Below, one piece after another: positions 48,798 to 58,141 of a stretch of DNA of 64,000 nt. Position 1 is the stretch's first letter. Each line of letters opens with the position of its first letter. Made by a program: the position numbers and the translations under genes. This stretch comes from Enoplolaimus lenunculus (lineage: Eukaryota; Nematoda; Enoplea; Enoplida; Thoracostomopsidae). The notes below the pieces were generated by a model, which saw only the letters and a program-made list of their open reading frames with translations, had not been told where the DNA came from and searched no databases. The stretch spans positions 1 to 64,000 of the forward strand of contig JASANG010002734.1 in the NCBI GenBank assembly GCA_030248215.1, given 5' to 3'.

Positions 48798-49118
48798 CTG
48801 CAAACTACTAACTATTCAGCAAAGGGTCAATGGTACTCTGAGGGGCGTCCCGTTTTCCCGCGGGACAGCAATGGGCCAGTGTAAACTAGGAATATCTTAG
48901 TAGACATGGGTTAGAATAATAGGATTGTCAGGGGACTGGGCGAGTTCATCCAATTCCAGCCTTAACAAAGGTTTCGATCTCCGATTTAGAACTTAGAAGC
49001 CCGTCGAACTCGCTAGTAGACAGAACTAGGGTTAAGGTTTAATAACAAGTAAGATAACGTATTAATAGGAGAACAAGTAATAATAGAAAGAACACAACTT
49101 ACTAATACGAGGATACGA

Positions 49119-49473
49119 TTAGTTTTCAACTACAATAGTTGAAAACTAAGTGAAAACTAAATTAGAAATCACCAATCGAAACTAATCGTAACTTAATATC
49201 ACAACAACGTTGAGAAAACTCTAAGTTAACTAAACTCATTTTCCAACTCTGGGAGATAATCACCACATCAGACAAACACAATAATAATACTGAATAGAAT
49301 CAACTGACATAAACCTTCCTCTGGAATTCAGAACCTGAATCTTCCAATACTGAGCAAAATACTCATTATTTTGCTCATGCAATTATATATTGAAACCAGT
49401 TTTCTTGATCCAGATTTATATTGAAATTTTCTCTTTTATTAATTCTAGGTTTTCCTCCCAGAAAGGAAAACCT
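49119..49473. other. Cluster of three perfect hairpins beyond the GC-rich block
   Basis: 49,119-49,149: 14-bp stem (TTAGTTTTCAACTA), loop CAA. 49,351-49,377: 11-bp stem (TGAGCAAAATA), loop CTCAT. 49,447-49,473: 10-bp stem (AGGTTTTCCT), 7-nt loop. All are perfect, within 355 bp, and lie 3' of the minus-strand frames that end at 49,655. Could be termini, replication or RNA-processing signals of the element; no such signal is established here. Confidence 0.75.
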
Positions 49474-49654
49474 GTTTTTCTGTCGAATGAATTTACTGAG
49501 CGAAAATAACCTAAGTCTACGGGTATGTCATTACCCAGTTATGTCTTTACCGTTTAGGCATCAGACCGGCCCTCGATCGCCTTCAGCATGACGATCTCGT
49601 GATGTCGCTTGTCTGGCTTTTGGTACTGGGTACCGATTGCCTCGTCCGCCGCTG

Positions 49655-51055
49655 CTAGAATAGCGCACATCTTCGCGCGCGGACGTCGTCGACGAGTAAC
49701 TCACCGGTCTGAGTCCTGGGAGCTACTTTCATGATCGCTTCCAAACGAACCAATACGTTTTTCGGCGCGAGTCGGCCCACGTTGAACAGGTCCAATGAAC
49801 GACTATCCGAATCTTCGCTATGATACGCACGCGTTGTGACCTTACCCATCTGCGCGATCCTCGAATTCCGAAACTTCCGAATTCGACTGTCTTCCGCGGC
49901 TTCCTGCTGTGGAAAGTTGTCGCCGAAGTTGCGCATAAATCGCAAGATTTCTTCATCGTGCGGATTCGCAGGTAGATTGTAGTAACGATGATCGTTAGGT
50001 GCATCATGCTTCAACGAACGATTGTAACGGATGCCTGCATCGCGAATTGCAGCACGATCCGCACCTGTCAACTGCCTCAACGTGCGTCTGCGCATATTGT
50101 CCAAACGAACCGTAAGCTCACCAAGCATCTGCATTGTTCGCGGATCACTCGGTGCTGTCGTATGCGCCGTGATATACGCCACGTTGTCACGCTCGAATTC
50201 GTCACGCGCTCGCCAATAACCGTCATCGGTGTATGCCTGATCCATAACGGCATCACGTTTGCACGCAGCGCGCTTGTCTTTGACTGCGTCATACTGTTGA
50301 CCCAGCAAAGCACGACCAATCGGCAAGAACGCGGCACGCGGTGCCTGCGCAAATGCCCGTCTACGCCATGGAAAACGACGCAGTACCCAATCTCGCAGCT
50401 CCATAGCAAACCGAAGTATGATATTGTCATACTGCTGCGGCGTTAGGTACGGCGCGCGGTTGAATACCTCATAACGTATTCCACGCTCGACAAACCGAAG
50501 ATAGTCGAGGTATACCGTGAGTGACACATTAGAAAGCAAACGAAAACGAATCAAGCTTATGAATTCGTACGTCCAAGATCGCCGAATATCCGACAATTGC
50601 GTCTCCGTCAACGGACCAGTTGGACGCGGCACGCGTTCGTTGACATTGAAGTAATACGCGTGCAATCGATATTCGTAACTCTGTGGAAATCTACTCATGA
50701 GCTCTCCACCGTTCAACAAACATTTATCAGGCAGAATCACCGCGTTCGGATCCCAATCGTCCGACTGCGAGTCTGCTGCTGACTGCTCTGTGTCACCCAC
50801 AGCCTCCGCGGCTGTAGCACCGGCATCTTGAGCATCTTTCCGCTCACTGACGCCCTCCTTAGGGGAAGGCTGCGCTGCCTCCGTCGATCCCGGTTGCCCG
50901 GCCGACACGAGATTGCAAGTAACTGCGCGCTGCGCTTCCCTGTCCGGAGCTGCTAATGTCTGAGACGATGTTGGTTCCCCGGACACCAACACGCCAGGAG
51001 CGGTGCTCACCAACGTTACTTCTCGTTGTGCCTGCACAGTTACTGGTGGTACCAC
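49655..51055 (-). CDS. Unrecognised 466-residue protein of the GC-rich block
   Basis: An uninterrupted frame, much more GC-rich than the surrounding DNA. The first about 115 residues are low-complexity (Ser/Thr/Ala/Glu); the rest is a folded-looking, Arg- and Tyr-rich helical region with motifs such as RRSWTYEFISLIRFRL, APYLTPQQYDNIILRFAMEL and RFPWRRRAFAQ. No signal peptide or membrane segment is evident. It is last in the row of minus-strand frames that begins with the exonuclease at 54,938. I do not recognise the family; a nucleic-acid-binding or Gag-like structural role is possible from the basic composition, which is inference only. Confidence 0.5.
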   Translation of the reverse strand: MVPPVTVQAQREVTLVSTAPGVLVSGEPTSSQTLAAPDREAQRAVTCNLVSAGQPGSTEAAQPSPKEGVSERKDAQDAGATAAEAVGDTEQSAADSQSDDWDPNAVILPDKCLLNGGELMSRFPQSYEYRLHAYYFNVNERVPRPTGPLTETQLSDIRRSWTYEFISLIRFRLLSNVSLTVYLDYLRFVERGIRYEVFNRAPYLTPQQYDNIILRFAMELRDWVLRRFPWRRRAFAQAPRAAFLPIGRALLGQQYDAVKDKRAACKRDAVMDQAYTDDGYWRARDEFERDNVAYITAHTTAPSDPRTMQMLGELTVRLDNMRRRTLRQLTGADRAAIRDAGIRYNRSLKHDAPNDHRYYNLPANPHDEEILRFMRNFGDNFPQQEAAEDSRIRKFRNSRIAQMGKVTTRAYHSEDSDSRSLDLFNVGRLAPKNVLVRLEAIMKVAPRTQTGELLVDDVRARRCALF

Positions 51056-51171
51056 CTACGTTGACTCGGTCACGATGGTTTCAGATACCTGTGTGCTGGG
51101 CACAGAAGTAACCGGAGTCACAGCTCTTGAGCTGGACTCTGCTTTGCCACGTTTATCCGGTAGAACACCCG

Positions 51172-51495
51172 CTACGACCCCGATGGCTGATTGATTTGTC
51201 GCGTTAACGCCTGCATCATGTCACGCAAGTCGTCCATGAGCCTCTCGTTCATTGCATCTTTTTGCCGAATCACTTGACGTTGCTCATGAATTTCTTTTTC
51301 GTAAATTTCTCGAACTTTACGAAGTTCTTCTTGCAGCTGCGTTTGCGTAATGAACGGCGAAACCGACTCCACAATCATCGGCGGTGTTTCCGCTGAAACC
51401 AACGGAATTGTTGTTTGCGGGTAAGCTACCGGACTAGGCGTATAGAACGCTTGTTGAACGGACGACTCAGTCGCTACCGTTCCGCGTCTTTCCAT
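51172..51495 (-). CDS. Coiled-coil fragment of the GC-rich block
   Basis: 107 residues. Residues about 50-100 (TQTQLQEELRKVREIYEKEI and on) form a strongly predicted coiled coil by heptad pattern; the start is Pro/Thr/Ser-rich. It lies between the 707- and 466-residue frames on the same strand and may belong to one of them. No family recognised. Confidence 0.4.
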   Translation of the reverse strand: MERRGTVATESSVQQAFYTPSPVAYPQTTIPLVSAETPPMIVESVSPFITQTQLQEELRKVREIYEKEIHEQRQVIRQKDAMNERLMDDLRDMMQALTRQINQPSGS

Positions 51496-51525
51496 ATCAC
51501 GCCTAACTTGTTCTTGATGGCGCTC

Positions 51526-53649
51526 CTAATCACGTAACGCTTGCGGCACTTCGTAGATTCCACCTGCTACCGGTTGACCTGCAGCTGTCGTCACTGCCGC
51601 CTTCCTCGTTGCTGTTGACATCTCCGCTGCCAACTTCGTCAACCCTTCGATCGTATACGTTTTGCTAGATATTGATTGGGATGCCAACGAATGCGACGTG
51701 CCCGTGGCCGACAGAGGTCGCGAGAACACTGGTGTAACCCCTGTAACAACACCAACTCCGGTACTGGGTACCGTGGAAGTGGTAGTCGCTACGGGAAAAA
51801 CACTTCCCGTGCGAAACGTTGTCGTCGCCGTTGCCATTGTCCCAGTGACCGAGAGTGCCACTGAAACTGACGTCGACGAGACAGGGAGCACCTCACCAGA
51901 CGGCACACGGTGCCGTATATCTGGCGGAACAGACGTCGTAGCCGAGACAGGAAAGACTCCTCCGGACGGAAATGTTGTAGCTAATGTGGTCGCTACCGGT
52001 TCCGGAGAATCTTCCACTCCCGACATCGGCTCGTCCAAATCAACGTGAATGACGCCACGATCTGGTGTCTGTGTTATCGCTGTATGTACTGGAAACACGC
52101 TTCTCGCTGGCTTCGTCGTACGCGGCGTTGTATGAACCGTCGATGTCGGCGGTGAATCGGATGTTAAAAATATACCGGGCGAAGGCCCCGGCACCACAAC
52201 TACCGAACGTACCGGTTTGCCACGACCTCCAACTTTAATGATTTCCTTGCCCTTCTGAATCTTCCTGCCACGACCTGCTGTTTGCGTTGTTGTCTCAGCA
52301 GTCGTCTTACTTGACGTCTGTTTATGAGGCATCGTTGTAATTGCCTTCCTCTGCTGCACAGCGACCGTCAACGGGGACACTTGATGTTGTTTTTCTTGAT
52401 TGTCGTTACGCTTCTTCGTCCCCTTCTTATACGTTGAAGCGCTGGGCAGCGTCTCAAACGCCGAGGGACGTACCGCATCCGCATAAGTGCGCGGCACGCT
52501 CCGCTGTCCTGCTTGTGCAGTCGATGGCTTCGCCGGCTTTCGTGACTCGGTCACTTTAGACGGCGGTGCCGACTTGTGCACTACGTCTCTCGACGATTGC
52601 ACCACAGTCGACATCACCGGTTTTGATGACTTGGTCATCGAAACCGATGTCGGTGCAGGTGTTGTCTTTGTCGTTGCCGATTTCGACGCTATCACCGATT
52701 TACCCGATTTGATTGATTCGTACGAGATTGTTCTCACTATCGTCACTGGCGTCAATTTGACTTGTGGAATCCGCATCTGTTGTTGAACTTCTTTCGTCAC
52801 AGGAATTGGTTCCAAGTCCACTTCGTCACGAACGGGCAAATCAATAATGTTGTCGTCAACTGTCGACAAACGTTGTTCTCGATCCTGCTGCACCCGTTCT
52901 TCTCGATCCTGCTGCACCCGTTCTTCGAGCCGTTTCTTCCTTGCCGACTTCGATGTCGATAGCTTTGGAGTTCTTGATTTCTCCGGGGTTTGCATAACGA
53001 TGTCTGAGTCATCGCCCCCGGAGGACTCCTCGCTCGACAGTATCGCTTCTGTTCGAAACTTCGAAGTCGAAGGTCTCGGCTCCTTCGATGCTGGCGTACT
53101 CGAGCGACTCGATGGTCGACGTTTTACAGACTTTGTTCGAACGAATTTGCCTTGTTCGTCACGATACAACGGTGGTTTGACTTGCTCCGCATCCGACGGT
53201 ATCGCTTTCGGTGTAATGTCGCGATGTGAGTGCCGCGTCGGAGCATCCAACATCAGCTGAAACGTTGGCGGCAAATCGTTTAACGACATCACAGGGCCAG
53301 AAGGGAGTACCCTCTCCCCCGCTTGCTGATTTCGTTCGAGCTGCATCTTGTACATTTCGTCCCAATAGTGAAGAAAACTGCTGACAGTAGACCAATAATC
53401 GTTCGAGCCTTCGGGTCTGTCCCAAATCGGAACATTGTATTCACCCGGCTCGAGTTGACCGCTCGCCGGGTTTTCGTCTTCCGACTCGGACGATGACTCG
53501 GTCACCGGTTCGAGTTGGCCACGCTCGTTACGTCGTAGCCTTCTGATCAACTTCTTCCTCCTACGAGGTGGAGGTCTACGTCTTGCAGCTCGTCCGCGTT
53601 CGACGATCGTACGAGCGACACCAAAGTGCCAACGAAGTTCGTGCTGCAA
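51526..53649 (-). CDS. Unrecognised 707-residue low-complexity protein of the GC-rich block
   Basis: Longest open frame of the block. It begins with an Arg-rich run (AARRRPPPRRRKKLIRRLRR), has an acidic Ser/Glu stretch at about 50-65, a short folded-looking part (DYWSTVSSFLHYWDEMYKMQ, about 83-102), then some 550 residues of Ser/Thr/Pro/Val-rich sequence with many phosphosite-like SST and TTT runs. VFPV repeats (SVFPV, GVFPV, EVLPV) recur five or six times between about 530 and 640. Composition and absence of stops over 2.1 kb support real coding history. Function unknown. Confidence 0.5.
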   Translation of the reverse strand: MQHELRWHFGVARTIVERGRAARRRPPPRRRKKLIRRLRRNERGQLEPVTESSSESEDENPASGQLEPGEYNVPIWDRPEGSNDYWSTVSSFLHYWDEMYKMQLERNQQAGERVLPSGPVMSLNDLPPTFQLMLDAPTRHSHRDITPKAIPSDAEQVKPPLYRDEQGKFVRTKSVKRRPSSRSSTPASKEPRPSTSKFRTEAILSSEESSGGDDSDIVMQTPEKSRTPKLSTSKSARKKRLEERVQQDREERVQQDREQRLSTVDDNIIDLPVRDEVDLEPIPVTKEVQQQMRIPQVKLTPVTIVRTISYESIKSGKSVIASKSATTKTTPAPTSVSMTKSSKPVMSTVVQSSRDVVHKSAPPSKVTESRKPAKPSTAQAGQRSVPRTYADAVRPSAFETLPSASTYKKGTKKRNDNQEKQHQVSPLTVAVQQRKAITTMPHKQTSSKTTAETTTQTAGRGRKIQKGKEIIKVGGRGKPVRSVVVVPGPSPGIFLTSDSPPTSTVHTTPRTTKPARSVFPVHTAITQTPDRGVIHVDLDEPMSGVEDSPEPVATTLATTFPSGGVFPVSATTSVPPDIRHRVPSGEVLPVSSTSVSVALSVTGTMATATTTFRTGSVFPVATTTSTVPSTGVGVVTGVTPVFSRPLSATGTSHSLASQSISSKTYTIEGLTKLAAEMSTATRKAAVTTAAGQPVAGGIYEVPQALRD

Positions 53650-53688
53650 GTCTACCGGCCACTGATCGTACGGCCGTGTACGCCAGTC

Positions 53689-53967
53689 TCAAGACGCGAT
53701 TTCTGTATCCCACGACTCTTGAAGTTGCTCCAGGGCTTGGTCCCGGGGCCACAGAGACGCGGTACAATCGCGTGTTGTCATGGCTGCGCAATCAATCGGC
53801 ACGGGGTCTCGGTTCCCCACAATGAAGACGATTACGCGATTTTTATAACACGCGCCTTCTAGCCGTTTAAACGCAGCTTCGAAGGTACGGAGACATTCCG
53901 CTTCTAGTTCGCGGTAGTTTTCGAACACTGTCCCCGTTGACGCACTTTCTTTAATATCTAGGCACAA
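53689..53967 (-). CDS. Short frame between the exonuclease and the 707-residue frame
   Basis: 92 residues with FENYRELEAECLRTFEAAFK and RVIVFIVGNRDPVPIDCAAM, a plausible helix and beta strand. It may be the C-terminal part of the exonuclease protein just upstream on the same strand. Not recognised as a separate family. Confidence 0.35.
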   Translation of the reverse strand: MCLDIKESASTGTVFENYRELEAECLRTFEAAFKRLEGACYKNRVIVFIVGNRDPVPIDCAAMTTRDCTASLWPRDQALEQLQESWDTEIAS

Positions 53968-53972
53968 ATCCT

Positions 53973-54938
53973 ATTTCTGGAGTCGTCCCAGATTAACAAT
54001 TTGACTGTTGAGCTCGAAACACGCGGCGTATCGAGATCTGTCCACAACCAAATTGTTATGGCGGACTAGCATCGCAACCGCCACATCTGCCAACATAACG
54101 TCAGCGCCCGCGTACTTGATAAGACTCATTAGATGTGAGTCTGCTTGATCTAAAACGACGACGCCGCGGATTTGTCAAACGGGGTTTCGCCTTTGTCGTA
54201 GTTGAAATAATCGATGAGGCAGATGCGAAGCTTGCGCGAACTATAGGAAAAGTTATGCAAGCTTTGCAAATCCAACGTGTTCGCGTCGTCGATGAACGGT
54301 TGGTCGCCGCCTTGTGATCCATCGCCATACGACGCCGTCCACATCCGTTTGTCTGCACCGAGATCCCACCATAACTTGATGAATTTCTCGTCCCTGGGGA
54401 GTTCGTAGAGTTCCTGAGGGAAGGACATTCCAAACGGTTGAACGTCCACTTAAAATGTCGCGCCTTCGGTCGTACCAATCTGAATGGTACGGGCGCGACA
54501 TTTTGCTGCGGTTCCGCCGTGTGGCTCACCGCGCAAAAAGTCGTATGGGCAGTACGACTTGTACCCAGACGGATATATCCGAAGGGTTTCGGTCGGATGT
54601 TTGACCTCCTTCGGATTTGCGAGGTGCTTGGCCTCAGCCTCGCGAAACTTCTCAAAGTCAGCTTCGCCAAGGTTGACGCCTTCAATATCCAGTGACAGGA
54701 TATTGGTCCGTGAAGCGCGGATTATCTTCACGGCTTCTTTGACTTGATCTCTATTGGAGATCACTGCCACATAGCGTGGGTATCCCCATTGGCGTCCGAG
54801 TACGTGGGGGACTACCCACATCCGCAAAGCGTGGCACGGATGTCTGTCATCCCGTGGAGGCGTGCCCACGGGGAACGGTATAAACGGCGCTTCCAAGGGA
54901 CCGAATGCGTCCATCGCCATTGTCAAATCCGCGATCAC
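53973..54938 (-). pseudogene. EXD1-like 3'-5' exonuclease (DEDDy type) in the GC-rich block
   Basis: Family marks of the DEDD 3'-5' exonuclease fold are visible along this stretch: ILSLDIEGVNLGE (motif I, the D-x-E pair, as in EXD1 and Egalitarian), DANTLDLQSL (motif II region), and YAGADVMLADVA (motif III, Y-x-x-x-D), in this order. Such enzymes trim 3' ends of RNA or DNA; EXD1 acts in piRNA biology, and a DEDD exonuclease is also carried by some giant retroelements of rotifers. The stretch spans several frames and is treated here as a decayed mobile-element gene with a few breaks. Base composition is GC-rich, unlike CCT5. Assigned to the element block because of its neighbours. Confidence 0.55.
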
Positions 54939-55164
54939 AAAGCCGTTGAAATTGGGGAAAATGCCATAATAATGGCCGGGATATTGGTCAATACGGCAGA
55001 TTTATATTATAATGATAAATGATAATAATTAAATAATAAAAGGCGAAATAGTGGAAATAGGGATAAAGCTGTTGTAAAAGGAATGTTGACGACACGGACA
55101 AAAACAGAAAAATAATAATAATATGCGATAATAAAGCACCTTAACCTGAGATCTATAACAACAT
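54939..55164. other. AT-rich spacer between the two element blocks
   Basis: About 225 bp of AT-rich non-coding DNA (ATAATAAT words) separates the exonuclease block from the end of the Gypsy-type element. No LTR end or primer site recognised. Confidence 0.5.
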
Positions 55165-55409
55165 AAATAATTATGTTAGACAGTTTCAGGGCTCTTGTTA
55201 TCTGCTTTTTCGCAAGACGGACAATACTATATCGCATTTGCAAGTTCCTCATATAAGCCCACACAGCGAAAATGGTACCAATGCAGACACAGATCGCATT
55301 CGATCCAATCGATTTCTAGTCCGCTCTTAATATCGTCCGAATACATACCCTTACATACGCCGCACGCGGCGTCTTCGTCTTTATTAGCGTCTACTTCCCT
55401 ATATCGCAA
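55165..55409 (-). pseudogene. PHD finger at the 3' end of the Gypsy-type element
   Basis: CGVC, then WIECDLCLHWYHFRCVGL, give the C-x2-C ... C-x2-C-x4-H-x2-C pattern of a PHD finger with its conserved Trp-Ile and Trp-Tyr-His. PHD fingers bind histone H3 tails; in a mobile element this could guide targeting to chromatin, by analogy with chromodomains on Gypsy integrases. Position after RNase H, where the integrase normally lies, is unusual. Confidence 0.7.
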
Positions 55410-55574
55410 CTTATTTTCATAATTTGTGTAATCTTCCTTACTGATTGTAACATTTCTTTGTTCAATTCCACCGACTCGGCGTATCGAATCAATGCGGTGT
55501 TCCTGACGTCCATACGAGTCGTTACGCCAGTTGTTACTTGTAGAGCACCAACATTGCCACCGTCCAGCGATGGT

Positions 55575-56003
55575 TCATTCGTTCCTTGTAGAATCAATCG
55601 GCGGTCTTGACATCGCGTCTTCGTTGACGTGCTTCGAGCCCGGTTTGTACAACACGGTGAATTCGAATTCCTGTAACTTCAACGCAAAACGCATTAAACG
55701 TGGAGTTAAGGCATCAGCCGGTCTTATTTTATTAAGTATCTGCACTAACGCAGAATGATCCGTAATCACCGTTGTGTGATTACCGAGTAGGTATGGACGG
55801 AATTTGCAGAATGCTCTCACTACGGCCAAGCACTCTTTCTCCGTTATGGCATATTTAGTCTCGACATCGGTAAAATTGTGACTACCGTGATGTATGACAT
55901 GTTCTAATCCGTCATCGCCGATCTGGGCTAACACAAAGCCGATTCCGTTCATACTGGCATCGGTATATAAAATGAACGGTTTTGTGTGGTCGGAATATGC
56001 CAA
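55575..56003 (-). pseudogene. RNase H domain of the Gypsy-type element
   Basis: FILYTDASMNGIGFVLAQ (first catalytic Asp), YAITEKECLAVV (Glu) and ITDHSALVQIL (Asp), then VNEDAMSRPP, the typical end of Ty3/Gypsy RNase H. Confidence 0.85.
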
Positions 56004-56244
56004 GACCGGTGTTTCTGTTAGACGTTTCTTAAGTTCTTCGAGTGCCTCTTGACATTTGTTGTCCCACCTATCTGTTATCGAAAGTCCTTTAACCTTGTCG
56101 TGTGTTAGTTCGTATAATGGATGTGCAAGGATGCCGTAGTCTTTAACAAACTGACGGTAATACCCGGTTAATCCGAGAAACGAACGGACTTCGGTAACAG
56201 TTTTAGGTGCTGGACATTTTTGAATAATTTCAATTTTATGGGGG

Positions 56245-57488
56245 TCAGGTTGTATCCCCCCTGTCTGAAACTATGAGTCCCAAAAATTTTACTCGCGTTG
56301 CCGCGAATGAGCATTTCTTGCCTTTAAGTGTAAGGCCTGCTTCGCGCAATCGCGCGAACACTACGTCTAGGTCGTATAAATGCTCTGCAAACGTTTGTGA
56401 GAACACAATTACATCGTCCAAACAACACAAACAGATTTCCAGGAGTAATCCTGAAAAGACCATTTGCATCATACGTTGGAACGTAGCTGGTGAGTTGGTC
56501 AGGCCGAACGGCATGACTTTAAATTCAAACAGGCCCTCATGACATATAAAGGCTGTTTTTCTATGTCCAGTTCGTCCATCTTAATTTGCCAATACCCCGA
56601 TTGCAAATCCATAGTGGAAATATATTTGGCTCCTCGCAAGGAGTCTATCGTTTCGTCTATACGGGGTAATGGAAAACTATCTTTCTTAGTGACATCGTTT
56701 ACTTGACGACAATCAACACAAAAACGCCACGTACCGTCTTTTTTCTTTACCAAAACTACCGGGGACGCCCAAGGGCTCTTTGATGGTTGTATCACATTTT
56801 CCTTGAGCATGTTCCGGACATGTCTTGATATCTCCTTTCGTCGAGCATACGCCGCTCGTCTGTCTCGTTGTTGTATTGGCGTCTTTGGATCGACTTCTAT
56901 GCGATGTTTAACGATGTCGGTCGTGCCTACAGGTTCGTTTTCTCGATGAAAAATATCTTTATTCAAAGATAGCATTGACTTCAACAGAGGCAATTGTCCT
57001 TTAGACACTTTGCTCTCACTGACGTCCATATCTGGTGGTAATTCTATGTTGGGATTCTCCTGGACGTCTTTTCTTAATTCTTCACAGAATTTGGAAACGC
57101 GAGCCACACGTGCGTCTCCTTTGTGTACGGTGTTAATCGCGGCTCCGTTGGCATGTCTTACCACATCGTTTCGGGTCTGGGATCCCAAAATTTCGGGGTT
57201 TTCCAACATCACAATGTTGGCTTGAGTTTCAAGTTCGGGGGGCACTAACTTGATGTACTCAATTTCTCCGAGTTCGCCTAACTCTGTACCGGGATAGATG
57301 GTCACTTCTTCGTGTGTTAGATTCGAAATCGGAACGGACAACAATCCGTTTTTAACTTGTGTTAATATGCGAGCTAGCGCAACATCAGGTGTTGTCCGGC
57401 ATTTAAACCACGATAATGGTTCAACCATTATCGCTTCGTTACGGTGCCACCCGGCCGGTGCTTCGCATTGAACGACACGGGTCGACAT
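56245..57488 (-). pseudogene. Reverse transcriptase domain of the Gypsy-type element
   Basis: RT motifs in order: SPWASPVVLVKKKDGTWRFC, DLQSGYWQIKM, MPFGLTNSPATFQRMMQ, and CLDDVIVFS (the catalytic x-x-D-D box), then KKCSFAATRVKFLG. The Gypsy character is clear from the FGLTNSPATFQ and LGLIVS segments. Treated as a fossil. Confidence 0.9.
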
Positions 57489-57575
57489 CGCTGGTTCATG
57501 TGTGGCATACGAAATTCGGCAGATTCTCGCCTACGTACGGGTCTGGGTCCCTGAAGTGGAGGGAGTGGGGTTTGT

Positions 57576-58140
57576 TCATGTGTCCGAATTTGACTTCTCT
57601 TTAGATTGTTTACCCCTTTTACCCCTTTTCCGCTGAATAATCCGGAGGGGTGCTACATAAATTGGGTCTTGTTCTTTGGGTCTACCGGGTTTCAGTTCGT
57701 CGGGGTTTGCTTCGCTTACAATATTTTCAATTAACTCCAACTTTAACATACCCCCATCACGTACCTGTCTTGATTTCCAAGATCTAACCTTGGTGCCGTG
57801 CACCGTCAATGTTGAACGTACGTAATCCAACACCACACCAAAGTCCGTCAAAATATCTTCACCCAGGATCAGAGACGACTGCATTGACGGCATGACGTGG
57901 ATCTGAACCATCTTGGTGACGCCTCCGAGTGTGACGCTGTGATTCATACATCCAAGAGTCTTTTGTGCTGGTGCGGATTCGTAACCGAAACAGTCGATCA
58001 CGTGGGATGTATCCAACGGTATATCCGAAAAATACAAATCATATAAATGCTTATGCATCAGCGTTAAATCCGCACCACTGTCTAACAGACCAATAACTAA
58101 TAGATTGTTAATACTTATTTCGACATTAAATCCGGTGGGT
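57576..58140 (-). pseudogene. Aspartic protease domain of the Gypsy-type element
   Basis: LLDSGADLTLMHK gives the D-S-G active-site motif, and SSLILGEDILTDFGVVLDYV the conserved I-L-G-x-D flap-side segment of retropepsins. Confidence 0.8.
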
Positions 58141-58141
58141 T

